Shown: positions 19,453 to 28,515 of the stretch, piece after piece
Numbering within the stretch: the stretch's first letter is position 1
Layout of the letters: each line of letters opens with the position of its first letter
NCBI RefSeq assembly: GCF_014764405.1
Contig: NZ_CP061725.1
Location: forward strand, 4,464,001-4,528,000
Direction: 5' to 3'
Length of the DNA: 64,000 bases
Source of the DNA: Micromonospora craniellae
GTDB lineage: Bacteria; Actinomycetota; Actinomycetes; Mycobacteriales; Micromonosporaceae
Program-made: the position numbers and the translations under genes
The notes under the pieces: generated by a model
Seen by the model: only the letters and a program-made list of their open reading frames with translations
What the model was told of the DNA's origin: nothing
Databases searched by the model: none

Positions 19453-21005
19453 ACCCGGTCCAGCAGGGCAAGACCCGACTCCGCTCGGTACCGCTGCGGG
19501 TCAAGCTCGTCGCGGCCGTGCTCGCGCTGGTCGCCGCCGCGCTGCTGGTGATCGCCTCGCTGACCACGATCTTCCTCCGCAGCTACCTGGTCGGGCAGAT
19601 CGACACGCAGTTGCGAGGCTCGGGCCAGACGCTCGGGCCGCTGATCCCCCTGATGAAGACCGGCCGGGTGGGGGCGATGCTGCCCAGCGACTACTTCGTG
19701 GTGCTGGCGAACCCGGATCTCGGCCTCACCCGTCCGTACTACGACGACAACACCTTCGGTCCGCAGCAGCTGCCGCGCGTCCCCGACGACGTCCAGGGTT
19801 TCGCCGAGCGGGTGGGGGAGCCCCGGACCGTGACGTCGTGGGACGGGCACACCCGGTGGCGGATCTACTACGTCGAGGTGTCCGACGGTGAGGTGTTGGC
19901 GATCGGGCAGCACCTCACCGAGGTCGAGGCGGCGGTCAAGCGACTCATCCTGATCGACATGCTGGTGGGTGGGGCGGTGCTGATCCTGCTCGCCTCGATC
20001 GGCGCGGCCATCGTGCGGACCAGCCTCAAACCGTTGGTGGAGATCGAACGTACCGCCGCCGCGATCGCCGGTGGCGATCTCAGCCGCCGGGTGCCCGACC
20101 CCGAGTACGGGCAACCCTGTCCCACCTCGGAGCTGGGGCGGCTGTCCCGCGCGTTGAACGCGATGCTCAGCCAGATCGAGATGGCCTTCACCGCCCGCGC
20201 GGCGTCCGAGTTCGCGGCCCGATCCGCCGAGACCGCCGCGCGGGAGGCAGCGGAGGCGGCCCGTGCCTCCGAGGCGCGGTCCCGCCGCTCGGAGGAGCGG
20301 ATGCGGCAGTTCGTCGCGGACGCCTCGCACGAGCTGCGAACCCCGCTGACCACCATCCGGGGCTTCGCCGAGCTGTACCGGCAGGGTGCCGCCCGCGCCC
20401 CCGAGCAGACCTCCGACCTGCTGCGCCGGATCGAGGACGAGGCGTCCCGGATGGGTCTGCTGGTGGAGGACCTGCTGCTGCTGGCCCGGCTGGACCGGGA
20501 GCGGCCGTTGTCGCTCGCCCCGGTGGAGCTGCCGGTGCTGGCCGCCGACGCGTTGGAGGCGGCCCGGGCGATGGCGCCGGACCGGCGGATCGAGCTGGAG
20601 ATCGAGCCGGGTTCCGGGCCGCTGGTGGTGCGCGGCGACGACGCCCGGCTGCGGCAGGTGATCGGCAACCTGATGACGAACGCTCTGCGGCACACCCCGC
20701 CGGAGGCGTCGGTTACGCTGCGGATGCGTGTCGAACCGGGCGACCTGGCGGTGATCGAGGTTGCCGACACCGGGCCGGGGCTCACCGGGGAGCAGGCGGA
20801 CCGGGTCTTCGAACGTTTCTACCGGGCGGACGCCTCGCGGACCCGGCGTACCGGGGCGTACACCGGCACCGGCCTCGGGCTGGCCATCGTGGCGGCCCTG
20901 GTGGCGGTGCACCAGGGCACTGTCGAGGTGACCGACACGCCGGGCGGGGGTGCCACCTTCCGGGTCCGGTTGCCGCTGGCCCCGGCCATGGACATCGATG
21001 ACTAA
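19449..21005 (+). CDS. Sensor histidine kinase (MprB-like)
   Basis: 518-residue membrane kinase from a GTG overlapping the regulator stop. Two membrane helices (about 22-42 and 173-193) enclose a ~130-residue outside sensor region; then a HAMP domain, an Ala/Glu/Arg-rich coiled stretch, the phospho-acceptor His294 in HELRTPLTTIRGF, and an ATPase domain with NLMTNALRH, VADTGPGL, FERFYRAD and GTGLGLAIV. Together with the downstream HtrA it forms a sensor-regulator-protease set typical of cell-envelope stress responses in actinobacteria. Confidence 0.95.
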   Translation: MNPVQQGKTRLRSVPLRVKLVAAVLALVAAALLVIASLTTIFLRSYLVGQIDTQLRGSGQTLGPLIPLMKTGRVGAMLPSDYFVVLANPDLGLTRPYYDDNTFGPQQLPRVPDDVQGFAERVGEPRTVTSWDGHTRWRIYYVEVSDGEVLAIGQHLTEVEAAVKRLILIDMLVGGAVLILLASIGAAIVRTSLKPLVEIERTAAAIAGGDLSRRVPDPEYGQPCPTSELGRLSRALNAMLSQIEMAFTARAASEFAARSAETAAREAAEAARASEARSRRSEERMRQFVADASHELRTPLTTIRGFAELYRQGAARAPEQTSDLLRRIEDEASRMGLLVEDLLLLARLDRERPLSLAPVELPVLAADALEAARAMAPDRRIELEIEPGSGPLVVRGDDARLRQVIGNLMTNALRHTPPEASVTLRMRVEPGDLAVIEVADTGPGLTGEQADRVFERFYRADASRTRRTGAYTGTGLGLAIVAALVAVHQGTVEVTDTPGGGATFRVRLPLAPAMDIDD

Positions 21006-21007
21006 CG

Positions 21008-21027
21008 ATTTTCAGCGAACGCTCAGG
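21008..21027 (+). promoter_or_regulatory. Direct-repeat box upstream of the HtrA gene
   Basis: ATTTTCAGCGAACGCTCAGG: TTCAG and CTCAG half-sites 11 bp apart, matching the box at 18698-18717 in all but three positions. It lies between the kinase stop and the protease start, about 45-60 bp before the likely start codon, which gives htrA its own regulated promoter. Confidence 0.65.
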
Positions 21028-21070
21028 CCCGACTAAGGCGGATCGCAGTGCGATGGGTAAAGGTAGAGGC

Positions 21071-22726
21071 ATGAGCGAGTACGAGTCCGACCCGCGCCGG
21101 CCGGCACCGACCGACGCCCAGCCGTCGTATCCCGAGCTGTCCCGCGCCGAGTACGCGCGGACCGACTCCCCTGCCGTCCCGGCGTCCGGCGGCGGTGCCG
21201 ACCGGACCGCCGAGGCGCCGACCGTCCCGGTCCGGGCGGTCGACGCGCCGGACACCCGTGGACAGGACAACGAGCCCACGATGACCGGTCTGCCCACCGC
21301 CGGCTCGGCCCCGCCGGCCTACGGCCAACCCACCTGGTCGCCGTCGAGCGGGTACCCGCACCAGCCCGGCCAGCCGGTGTCCGGCCAGCCCGGCTACGGT
21401 GTCCCGTCCGGCTACGGCGCGCAGCCCGGGCAGTCTGGCTACGGCGCGCAGCCCGGGCAGTCTGGCTACGGCACCTCGTCCGGGCAGTCCGGTTACGGCA
21501 GCCAGTCCGGGCAGTCCGGCTACGGTCAGTCCGGTGCCGGCTACCCCGGTGCGTCCTGGTACCCGAGCCAGTCGAGCTGGAGCGGTGCCAGCCAGAGCGG
21601 CGCCTCCGGACATCCGGGCTACCCGGGTCAGCCGGGCGGCTATCCGGGCCAGCCCGCACCGTGGGGACCGACCCCGGCCCGGGCATCCAAGTCGGGCCGG
21701 GTCGCCAAGTTCATCGGCGCCGGTGTCGCGGTGTTCGCGTTGATGCTCGGCAGCGGTGTGGCCGGCGGGACGCTGGCGCTGGCGCTCGACGGCGGCGGTG
21801 GCCCGACCCGTACCTTCTCCGCCGCGCCGGTGATCGAGGGTGCCGACCTGCCGCGCATCGCCGCCTCCGTGCAGGACAGCGTGGTGTCGATCAGCACCGG
21901 CAGCGGCGAGGGCTCCGGCGTGGTGCTCAGCGCCGACGGCTTCGTCCTGACCAACAACCACGTCATCGCCAACGGCGGCGACAACGTCCGGGTGATCTTC
22001 GCCAACGGCACCACCGCGCGGGCCGAGATCGTCGGCACCGACCCGAGGACCGACCTGGCGGTGCTGAGGGCGGGCGGGGTCAACGACCTCCAGGCCGCCA
22101 AGTTCGGCGACAGCGACGCCATGCAGGTCGGCGACACGGTGCTCGCGCTGGGCAGCCCGCTGGGCCTCCAGGGCTCGGTGACGGCCGGCATCCTCAGCGC
22201 CCGGGACCGCACCATCCAGGCCGGCAGCGGCCAGCGCGGCCAGTCGGCCAGCTCGATCTCCGGGCTGTTGCAGACCGACGCGCCGATCAACCCCGGTAAC
22301 TCCGGCGGCGCGCTGGTCAACACCCGGGGCGAGGTGATCGGCATCAACACCGCCATCGCCACCGCCGGGCAGGGCAACACCGGCAACATCGGCGTGGGCT
22401 TCGCGATCCCCAGCAACAAGGCCAAGGACGTCACGGACAAGCTGCGACGCGGCGAGAAGATCAGCCACCCGTCGCTCGGGGTGAGCGTGAACGCTTCGCC
22501 CGGCGGCGGCGCGATGGTCGGTTCCCTGATTCCGGGCGGCGCCGCCGAGCGGGCCGGCCTGCAACAGGGTGATGTGATCATCCGGTTCGGCGACAAGCGG
22601 ATCAACGACTCCACCGACCTGGTCGCCGCCGTGCAGGCCGGCAAGGTCGGCGACCAGGTCGAGGTGACCTACCTACGAAACGGCTCCGAGGCGACGGCAA
22701 CCGTGACGCTCGCCGAGGCGTCCTAA
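21071..22726 (+). CDS. HtrA/DegP-like trypsin-fold serine protease with PDZ domain
   Basis: Membrane-tethered quality-control protease of 551 residues. The cytoplasmic ~200 residues are disordered, with Gly/Tyr/Gln/Ser-rich repeats (SGYGAQPGQ units, two of them identical at DNA level at 21410-21463). One membrane helix follows (about 222-245). The trypsin domain shows LTNNHVIAN (His), RTDLAVLR (Asp) and NPGNSGGAL (Ser, near 411), and a PDZ domain ends the protein (LGVSVN, GGAAERAGLQQGDVI). An ATG 18 bases earlier is an alternative start. Under the shared operator box it is the likely output of the adjacent two-component system. Confidence 0.94.
   Translation: MSEYESDPRRPAPTDAQPSYPELSRAEYARTDSPAVPASGGGADRTAEAPTVPVRAVDAPDTRGQDNEPTMTGLPTAGSAPPAYGQPTWSPSSGYPHQPGQPVSGQPGYGVPSGYGAQPGQSGYGAQPGQSGYGTSSGQSGYGSQSGQSGYGQSGAGYPGASWYPSQSSWSGASQSGASGHPGYPGQPGGYPGQPAPWGPTPARASKSGRVAKFIGAGVAVFALMLGSGVAGGTLALALDGGGGPTRTFSAAPVIEGADLPRIAASVQDSVVSISTGSGEGSGVVLSADGFVLTNNHVIANGGDNVRVIFANGTTARAEIVGTDPRTDLAVLRAGGVNDLQAAKFGDSDAMQVGDTVLALGSPLGLQGSVTAGILSARDRTIQAGSGQRGQSASSISGLLQTDAPINPGNSGGALVNTRGEVIGINTAIATAGQGNTGNIGVGFAIPSNKAKDVTDKLRRGEKISHPSLGVSVNASPGGGAMVGSLIPGGAAERAGLQQGDVIIRFGDKRINDSTDLVAAVQAGKVGDQVEVTYLRNGSEATATVTLAEAS
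21410..21540 (+). repeat. In-gene tandem repeats of the HtrA N-terminal region
   Basis: Back-to-back 27-bp units (GGCTACGGCGCGCAGCCCGG... twice identical, then degenerate copies) encode SGYGAQPGQ-type nonapeptides. Length may vary between strains through slippage. Confidence 0.7.
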
Positions 22727-22750
22727 CTCCAGGACCTGCTTCCTCCCTCC

Positions 22751-22801
22751 GGGGCGGCGGGTGGCGCGGCCAAGGGGGTTGGTCGCGCCACCCGCCGCCC
22801 C
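22751..22801 (+). terminator. Strong hairpin after the HtrA gene
   Basis: GGGGCGGCGGGTGGCGCG at 22751 pairs perfectly with CGCGCCACCCGCCGCCCC ending at 22801 (18 bp), and the inner CCAA/TTGG extends the stem around a GGGGG loop. It begins 24 bp past the stop and is followed by CTCTTGCTC. Confidence 0.75.
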
Positions 22802-22907
22802 TCTTGCTCGTCCCGCACGATTCACCCGTACGGGGTGACTCGCGCTCACCCGCTCCGGGGGCAGCCTCGGCGATGCGGGAGTACAGGTCAGGCGGATGGG
22901 GGGAGCC

Positions 22908-23345
22908 ATGACCACGGCAGCGACGGCCCGGACCGACGACCGGATCCAACGGGACGTACTGGACGAGCTCGACTGGGACGCGCAGGTACGCGGGACCGAC
23001 CTCCGAGTGGTCGTGCACGCCGGGGTGGTGACGCTGACCGGTGCGGTGGACAGCGCCGCGCACACGGCTGGACCTGACCGTCGCCGCCGGTTGGCTGATG
23101 CTGCGCGGTGAGGTGGAGTTCGGGTGGCAACGGCGTACCGCCGAGCGGGAGTTGCGCCGGCTGCGGGGCGTACGCGGGATGACCAACCTGGTCGAGGCAC
23201 GGCCCGCCGCACCACCCGACGCCGACCGGGTACGCCGTGACGTGCAACGTGCCCTGCTGCCCGGTATCGGCACGGAACGGGTGACCGCGCAGGTCAGCGG
23301 CAGGACGGCGACCCTCACCGGTTTGCCGGCGGCGGCACCGGGAAA
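22908..23345 (+). pseudogene. BON-domain protein remnant with two deletions
   Basis: Intact relatives have three BON domains and bind phospholipid or act in the envelope. Here the first domain starts normally (MTTAATARTDDRIQRDVL to VVTLTGAVDSAAH) and runs to a stop at 23111. From about 23065, one frame over, the text resumes in the middle of the second domain (LDLTVAAGWLMLRGEVEF, RRLRGVRGMTNLVEARP). A third domain starts (VRRDVQRALL...VSGRTATLTG) but breaks off after that strand near 23330. Roughly 55-60 residues between domain 1 and 2 and the end of domain 3 are missing. It lies 60-odd bp before a healthy glycosyltransferase gene. Confidence 0.78.
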
Positions 23346-23408
23346 CCGCTTCGATCCCCGCTCGCCGTACCGGGGGCCGGGGCCAGCGGAGACGGACGGG
23401 GAGGGCTC

Positions 23409-24512
23409 GTGGCCGACAAGGTTCCCTGGGAGCGCCAACTGCGGATCGCGATGGTGGTGCCACCCTGGCTGTCCGTGCCCCCGCCCGGCTACGGCGGGTT
23501 GGAGCAGGTGGTGGCCGGCCTGGTGGACGCCCTGGTCGACCGGGGACACGCGGTGACCGTGATTGGCGCCGGTGCGGCGCACGGCACCGCAGGGGACTTC
23601 CTCGCCACCCTCGACGAGTTGCAGTACGACCGGCTCGGCGAGTCACTGCCCGAACTGGCCCACCTGGCCCGGGTGAACCACCTGCTCAGCGCGGTCGATT
23701 TCGACGTCGTGCACGACCACACCACGATCGGCCCACTGGTCGCCGGTCGCCGCGCGGTGCCCACCGTGGCGACCGTGCACGGCAACCCGGTGGGCGAGTA
23801 CGGCACCGTGCTCAGCGACACCGACCAGGGCGTCGGCCTGGTCGCCATCTCGCACGCCCAGCGGCGGCTGAACCCGCGACTGCCCTGGGTCGGCACGGTG
23901 CACAACGCGATGGAGGTCGGTGGGTTCCCGCGCAAGACCGGACCCGGTGACGGACCGGTGCTGTGGCTCGCCCGGTTCAGCCCGGACAAGGGGCCGGACC
24001 TGGCCATCCATGCCTGCCGGGAGGCCGGCCTGCCCCTGGTGCTGGCCGGCAAGTGCAGCGAGCCGGCCGAGCAGCGCTACTTCGACGAGGCGGTCCGGCC
24101 GCTGCTCGGACCGGACGTCACGGTGGTGCGCGACGCCGACCGCGAGGCCGCGCTGCGGCTGCTGGTCGAGGCGTCCTGTCTCATCATGCCGATCCAGTGG
24201 GAGGAACCCTTCGGCATCGTCATGCTGGAGGCGATGGCCACCGGCACCCCGGTCGTGGCGTTGCGCCGGGGCGCGGTGCCGGAACTGGTCCGGCCCGGGG
24301 TGACCGGGTTGATCTGCGAGCGCCCGGAGGAACTGCCGGCGGCGCTGCGCGAGGCACCCCGCCTCGACCCGGCGGACTGCGTGGCCCACGTGGCGCGGAC
24401 CTTCTCGGTGGAACGGATGGCGGTCGGCTACGAGGAGGTGTACCGCCGGTTCCTGGCGGCGGCCACCCCGCGTACCGGGACGCGGGAACCGGCTCGGGTC
24501 ACCCCGGCCTGA
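23409..24512 (+). CDS. Family-4 glycosyltransferase
   Basis: 367 residues from a GTG with a GGGGAGGG upstream. It transfers a sugar from an activated donor with the GT-B fold. Seen: N-terminal acceptor-side motif VVPPWLSVPPPGYGGLEQVV, DVVHDHTT, then the donor-side domain with LARFSPDKGPDLAI, and the retaining-GT4 signature EEPFGIVMLEAMATGTPVVAL with GAVPELV. No membrane segment; cytoplasmic. Acceptor unknown; relatives act in glycolipid or polysaccharide synthesis. It stops two bases before the convergent kinase stop. Confidence 0.9.
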   Translation: MADKVPWERQLRIAMVVPPWLSVPPPGYGGLEQVVAGLVDALVDRGHAVTVIGAGAAHGTAGDFLATLDELQYDRLGESLPELAHLARVNHLLSAVDFDVVHDHTTIGPLVAGRRAVPTVATVHGNPVGEYGTVLSDTDQGVGLVAISHAQRRLNPRLPWVGTVHNAMEVGGFPRKTGPGDGPVLWLARFSPDKGPDLAIHACREAGLPLVLAGKCSEPAEQRYFDEAVRPLLGPDVTVVRDADREAALRLLVEASCLIMPIQWEEPFGIVMLEAMATGTPVVALRRGAVPELVRPGVTGLICERPEELPAALREAPRLDPADCVAHVARTFSVERMAVGYEEVYRRFLAAATPRTGTREPARVTPA

Positions 24513-24513
24513 G

Positions 24514-26121
24514 TCAGACCTGCGCGGCACCGAGCGCGGTGATGGCCGCGTCCAGTTGCCGGGCGTACGCCGGGCTCAGTCCCTCCTCGCGCAGCCGGGT
24601 GGCCACCTTCTCGCGGAGCCGGGCGACCTCGGGACCCAGTTGGCCGTTGCCGCCGGACACCGCCCGGGTGAGGTTGCGCAGTTCGTTACGCAGGTCGAGG
24701 GCGACATCGTCGCGGATGCCGCCGTCGGCGAGACCGGCGCCGATCACCTGGTCGATGCGGTTCGCGGCCTCGACCAGGGTGTCCGGCCGGCTCGGTCGAG
24801 TGGGCGCGGCACTGGTCGGCGGCGGCGCTGCCGAGGTGGTCGGCGGTGCAGCGGATGGTTGCTCGCTGGGGGTGTCGTCCGGCACGGTCGGCCCGGCCGA
24901 CGCGCTCGGCTGGGGCGTGGGCAGCGCAGCGGGTGGGTCGCTCGGCTCCGGCAGCAGCGCGGGGACCAGCAGCGCCGCCCCGATCACCAGCACCGCCGCC
25001 GGCACCAGGACGACCGGTCGCAGCAGCCGCCGTCGACTCTCGGTCGCCGGACCGGCGTCGTCGGGGGAGCGTGTGCCCGGCTGGTGGCCGTTCGTGGCGG
25101 GCCCGCCGGCCGCCGGGGCCGTCGTCGGGGCGTCGGCCGGTCCGCTGGTACCCGGTCCGTCGGCGCCGGAGACGGCCGGCCCGGCGGTGGCGTGGGCGGC
25201 CGGCCCGAGGGTGGCGGTGGCGCGGGCCGGCGTCAGCGCCGGGAGCGTCACGGTCGGGGCGAGCATGGTGGCGGCCTGTGGGTCGGCCGGAAGCATCTGG
25301 TCGCGCAGCACGCTGGCCACCTGGCGGGCGGTGGGCCGGTCGGCCGGGTCGCGGGACAGGCAGCGCAGGCAGACCCGGGCCACCGTCGGGGGCAGCCCCG
25401 GCACACCGTCCAGGGTGGGTGGTGCCCCCTCGGCCATCACGAGGCTGAGCTCGTCCCAGGTGTCCGCCGGGTACGGCACCCGGCCGGTGAGCATCTCGTA
25501 GAGCAGCACCCCCAGCGAGTAGACGTCGGTGGCAGGTTGGGTCGGTGCGCCGTCCAGCCGTTCCGGGGCCACGTAGGCCGGGGTGCCGAAGGTGGCACCG
25601 TCCTCGTCGTCGTCGGGGGCGCCGATGCGGGTGGCGATGCCGAAATCGAGCACCTTCGCGCCGACCTGCGTCATCATGACGTTGGCGGTGGTGACGTCCC
25701 GGTGCACGACGCCGAGCCGGTGCGCGGCGGCGAGCGCGTCGGCGACCTGCGCGCCGATCTCCACCGCCTCGGGCCAGGGCAGCGGCCCCTCGGTGAGCCG
25801 GAACTCCAGCTCCTCACCGGTGAGCAGCTCCATCACCACGAACGACGTGATGGAGCCGTCCGGCGACACGGTCTCGCCGTAGTCGTGCACCGACGTCACG
25901 TGCGGGTGCACGAGCGCGGCGGCGGCGCGGGCCTCATCGCGCACCATGTCGCGGAACCGGGCGTCGGCGGCCAGCGACGGGGCGAGCACCTTGAGCGCGA
26001 CCATCCGGTCGAGCACCTCGTCGTGGGCCCGCCAGATCACCGACATGCCACCGGCGCCGACCTGGTCGATCAGCCGGTATCTGGTGGCCAGCAACCGGCC
26101 GGGCTGCAGTGCTGGCTTCAC
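24514..26121 (-). CDS. Membrane Ser/Thr protein kinase (PknB-like) with altered catalytic loop
   Basis: About 535 residues. Kinase domain 15-275: glycine loop VGAGGMSVIW, Lys44 in VALKVL, DFGIATRIG, GTPAYVAPERL, DVYSLGVLLYEML. The catalytic loop reads VHRDVTTANVM where HRDxKxxN is usual: Asp and Asn are kept but the Lys is Thr, so phosphotransfer may be weaker. A Pro/Thr/Ala-rich region, one membrane helix (RPVVLVPAAVLVIGAALLVP) and an outside Pro-rich stalk with a ~80-residue helical end follow; there are no PASTA repeats. Start GTG 26121 has AGGTG six bases upstream; GTG 26130 is an alternative. Confidence 0.9.
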   Translation of the reverse strand: MKPALQPGRLLATRYRLIDQVGAGGMSVIWRAHDEVLDRMVALKVLAPSLAADARFRDMVRDEARAAAALVHPHVTSVHDYGETVSPDGSITSFVVMELLTGEELEFRLTEGPLPWPEAVEIGAQVADALAAAHRLGVVHRDVTTANVMMTQVGAKVLDFGIATRIGAPDDDEDGATFGTPAYVAPERLDGAPTQPATDVYSLGVLLYEMLTGRVPYPADTWDELSLVMAEGAPPTLDGVPGLPPTVARVCLRCLSRDPADRPTARQVASVLRDQMLPADPQAATMLAPTVTLPALTPARATATLGPAAHATAGPAVSGADGPGTSGPADAPTTAPAAGGPATNGHQPGTRSPDDAGPATESRRRLLRPVVLVPAAVLVIGAALLVPALLPEPSDPPAALPTPQPSASAGPTVPDDTPSEQPSAAPPTTSAAPPPTSAAPTRPSRPDTLVEAANRIDQVIGAGLADGGIRDDVALDLRNELRNLTRAVSGGNGQLGPEVARLREKVATRLREEGLSPAYARQLDAAITALGAAQV

Positions 26122-26290
26122 GGATCGCACCTGCCCTCATAGGTGGGAGCGGTATCAGGTTGCGCGAATGTTGCCGCCCTGTCAACGGGCCATCGTGCCA
26201 CCCGTACCGGATCCGACACGGTGTGTACGCAGGGATCCTGACTACGGCGGGGCGGACGGCGTGCGGCACGGACATGCCAGGATGAACGAC

Positions 26291-27121
26291 ATGGCTCGGG
26301 GACCGGTGGCGTTCGTGCTCGGGGGCGGCGGTGTCCTCGGCGCGGTCGAGGTGGGCATGCTGCGTGCCCTGTTCCGGGCCGGAATCCGGCCGGACCTGGT
26401 TCTCGGCACGTCGATCGGGGCGGTCAACGGCGCTCTGGTCGCCGCCGACCCGACCGAGGCGGTGACCGACCGGCTGGTACGCCTCTGGGCGTCCCCCGAG
26501 GCCAGCGAGGTGTACGGCGACTCGGTGGCCCGGCAACTGCGGCGCTTCGCGGCCCGTACCCATCTGCACTCGCCCCGGCCGCTGCGCAAACTGCTGGAGA
26601 GCGAGCTGGGCGCGGAGACCACCTTCGCCGACCTGCAGGTGCCGTTCCGCTGCTGCGCCGCCAACATCGAGCGGGCCGCCGAGCACTGGTTCGTCAGCGG
26701 GGCGCTGGTGCCCGCTGTGCTCGCCTCCGCCTCGGTGCCGGGGCTGCTGCCGCCGGCCCGGATCGGTGATGAGCACTACGTCGACGGCGGCATCGTCAAC
26801 TCCATCCCGATCGGCGAGGCGGTCGCCGTCGGCGCGGCCCGCATCTTCGTCCTCCAGGTCGGACGGATCGAACGGGCGCTGGTGCCGCCCCGGCGGCCCT
26901 GGGAGATCGCCCAGGTGGCCTTCGAGATCGCCCGCCGGCACCGGTTCGCCCGCGAGATGGCCGCCCTGCCCGACGGGGTGGAGGTGCACGTGCTGCCGAC
27001 CGGCGGGCTGGAACCGCGCGACGACACCCCGTGGGCGTACCGGGACATGGCGGCGGTGGGACGGCGGATCAGCCGCGCCTACTCGGCCTCCCGGCACTAC
27101 CTGGCGAACCTGGAGCGTTGA
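26291..27121 (+). CDS. Patatin-like phospholipase
   Basis: 276-residue cytoplasmic lipid acyl hydrolase. Catalytic features: oxyanion loop LGGGGVLGAVEVG at the N-terminus, nucleophile elbow GTSIGAVNG (Ser about residue 41), and the partner Asp in VDGGIVNSIP. Start ATG 26291 has AGGA eight bases upstream; ATG 26282 is an in-frame alternative. The stop overlaps the next gene start by one base (TGATG), so it is coupled to an acyltransferase, a sensible pairing for phospholipid turnover or remodelling. Confidence 0.93.
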   Translation: MARGPVAFVLGGGGVLGAVEVGMLRALFRAGIRPDLVLGTSIGAVNGALVAADPTEAVTDRLVRLWASPEASEVYGDSVARQLRRFAARTHLHSPRPLRKLLESELGAETTFADLQVPFRCCAANIERAAEHWFVSGALVPAVLASASVPGLLPPARIGDEHYVDGGIVNSIPIGEAVAVGAARIFVLQVGRIERALVPPRRPWEIAQVAFEIARRHRFAREMAALPDGVEVHVLPTGGLEPRDDTPWAYRDMAAVGRRISRAYSASRHYLANLER

Positions 27122-28137
27122 TGCCGCTACCGCACCGGTGGATCCGCCGCCTGCTGCTGGCGCCGGGCGTGGTGTTGCTGGTGTTCCTGCTGGTGACCAC
27201 CGTGCCGGTGTGGGCCCTGCTGGCCCTGGCCGTGTCCCCCTTCGTGCCCGGTCGGCTGCGCCCGCTGCGGGTGCTCTGGATCGGCTTCTGCTATCTCGTC
27301 TGGGACGCGGCGGCGCTGCTCTGCCTCTTCGGGCTCTGGGTGGCCTCCGGCTTCGGCTGGCGGGTCGGCTCGCCGGCCTTCCAGCGGGCCCACTACGTGC
27401 TGGCGGGCTGGTTCCTGCGGATGCTGTTCTGGCAGGCGAGGTGGACGCTGCGGCTGACCATCGACGTGGTCGGCACCGACCCGGACACCGCGCTGCCCGG
27501 CCGACCGGAACTGGTGGTCTGCCGGCACGCCGGTCCGGGCGACTCGTTCATCCTGATCCATGCCCTGGTGAACTGGTTCCAGCGGGAGCCGCGCATCGTC
27601 CTCAAGGACACCCTCCAATGGGACCCGGCGATCGACGTGCTGCTCAACCGGCTGCCGACCCGCTTCATCGCGCCGGGGCGCGAGGGCCAGGGCTCGTTCA
27701 CCGAGCAGATCGGGCACCTCGCCGCCGACCTGGACGACAACGACGCCTTCGTGATCTTTCCCGAGGGGGGCAACTTCACCCCGCTGCGGCGGCTGCGGGC
27801 CATCGCCCGGCTGCGGGACCGGGGTCACGAGCAGATGGCGGTCAAGGCCGAGGCGATGCAGCACGTGCTCGCCCCGCAGCCCGGTGGCCTGCTGGCGGCG
27901 TTGGACGCGGCGCCGGACGCCGGAGTGATCTTCGTGGCGCACACCGGCCTGGACCGGATGCTCACCGTCGCCGACGTGTGGCGCGAACTGCCGATGGACA
28001 AGCGGCTGGTGATGCGGTTCTGGTCGGTGCCGCCGGAGGAGATCCCGACCGGTCGTCAGGAGCGGATCGACTGGCTGTACGACTGGTGGCGTCGGATAGA
28101 CGGGTGGGTCGCGGCCAACCGCGACGATGCCGCGTAG
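27121..28137 (+). CDS. PlsC-like phospholipid acyltransferase with N-terminal membrane helices
   Basis: 338 residues. Two or three membrane segments occupy the first ~105 residues (LLLAPGVVLLVFLLVTTVPVW; FCYLVWDAAALLCLFGLWVA). The acyltransferase domain follows, with CRHAGPGDSF standing for the usual HxxxxD motif, LKDTLQWDP, and FPEGGNFTP for the second glycerophosphate-binding motif. Expected reaction: acyl transfer to a lysophospholipid or similar acceptor. Translationally coupled to the patatin gene. Confidence 0.88.
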   Translation: MPLPHRWIRRLLLAPGVVLLVFLLVTTVPVWALLALAVSPFVPGRLRPLRVLWIGFCYLVWDAAALLCLFGLWVASGFGWRVGSPAFQRAHYVLAGWFLRMLFWQARWTLRLTIDVVGTDPDTALPGRPELVVCRHAGPGDSFILIHALVNWFQREPRIVLKDTLQWDPAIDVLLNRLPTRFIAPGREGQGSFTEQIGHLAADLDDNDAFVIFPEGGNFTPLRRLRAIARLRDRGHEQMAVKAEAMQHVLAPQPGGLLAALDAAPDAGVIFVAHTGLDRMLTVADVWRELPMDKRLVMRFWSVPPEEIPTGRQERIDWLYDWWRRIDGWVAANRDDAA

Positions 28138-28146
28138 GGTTCGCAG

Positions 28147-28467
28147 ATGGACCAGATCAGCGTGGTGACGACGGTGGTGGACGCGCGGTCGGTCGCCGAT
28201 CTGCTGGCCGCCGCCGCGGTGGCCGGTCGGCTCGCGGCCTGTGCGCAGGTGGGCGGCCAGGTGGAGAGCACCTACTGGTGGCGTTCCGGGGTGGAGACCA
28301 GCATCGAGTGGTCGGTGCAGTTCAAGACCGCACCGGACCGCGTTGACGCGCTGGTGGCGCAGATCCGCGCCGGCCATCCCTACGAGGTGCCGGAGATCCT
28401 GATCAGCCGGGTGGACTGCGGCGACCCGGCGTACGCGACCTGGGTGTTCGAGCACACCAGAGCCTGA
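28147..28467 (+). CDS. cutA: CutA-family protein
   Basis: 106-residue trimeric ferredoxin-like protein historically linked to divalent-cation tolerance; cellular function remains uncertain. Typical pattern: DARSVADLLAAAAVAGRLAACAQV, STYWWRSGVETSIEWSVQFKT, HPYEVPEIL, and a C-terminal aromatic pair in YATWVFEHT. Nine bases after the acyltransferase stop, so likely in the same operon. Confidence 0.93.
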   Translation: MDQISVVTTVVDARSVADLLAAAAVAGRLAACAQVGGQVESTYWWRSGVETSIEWSVQFKTAPDRVDALVAQIRAGHPYEVPEILISRVDCGDPAYATWVFEHTRA

Positions 28468-28515
28468 GTACGCGCACTCTGGTGCGGGTGGGGGTCGCCC
28501 GTAAAGGATGGCCGG

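Noticed and set aside
21410..21540. Tandem repeats considered as a CRISPR array
   Set aside because: They are in-frame codons of the HtrA Gly/Tyr/Gln-rich region with no unique spacers.
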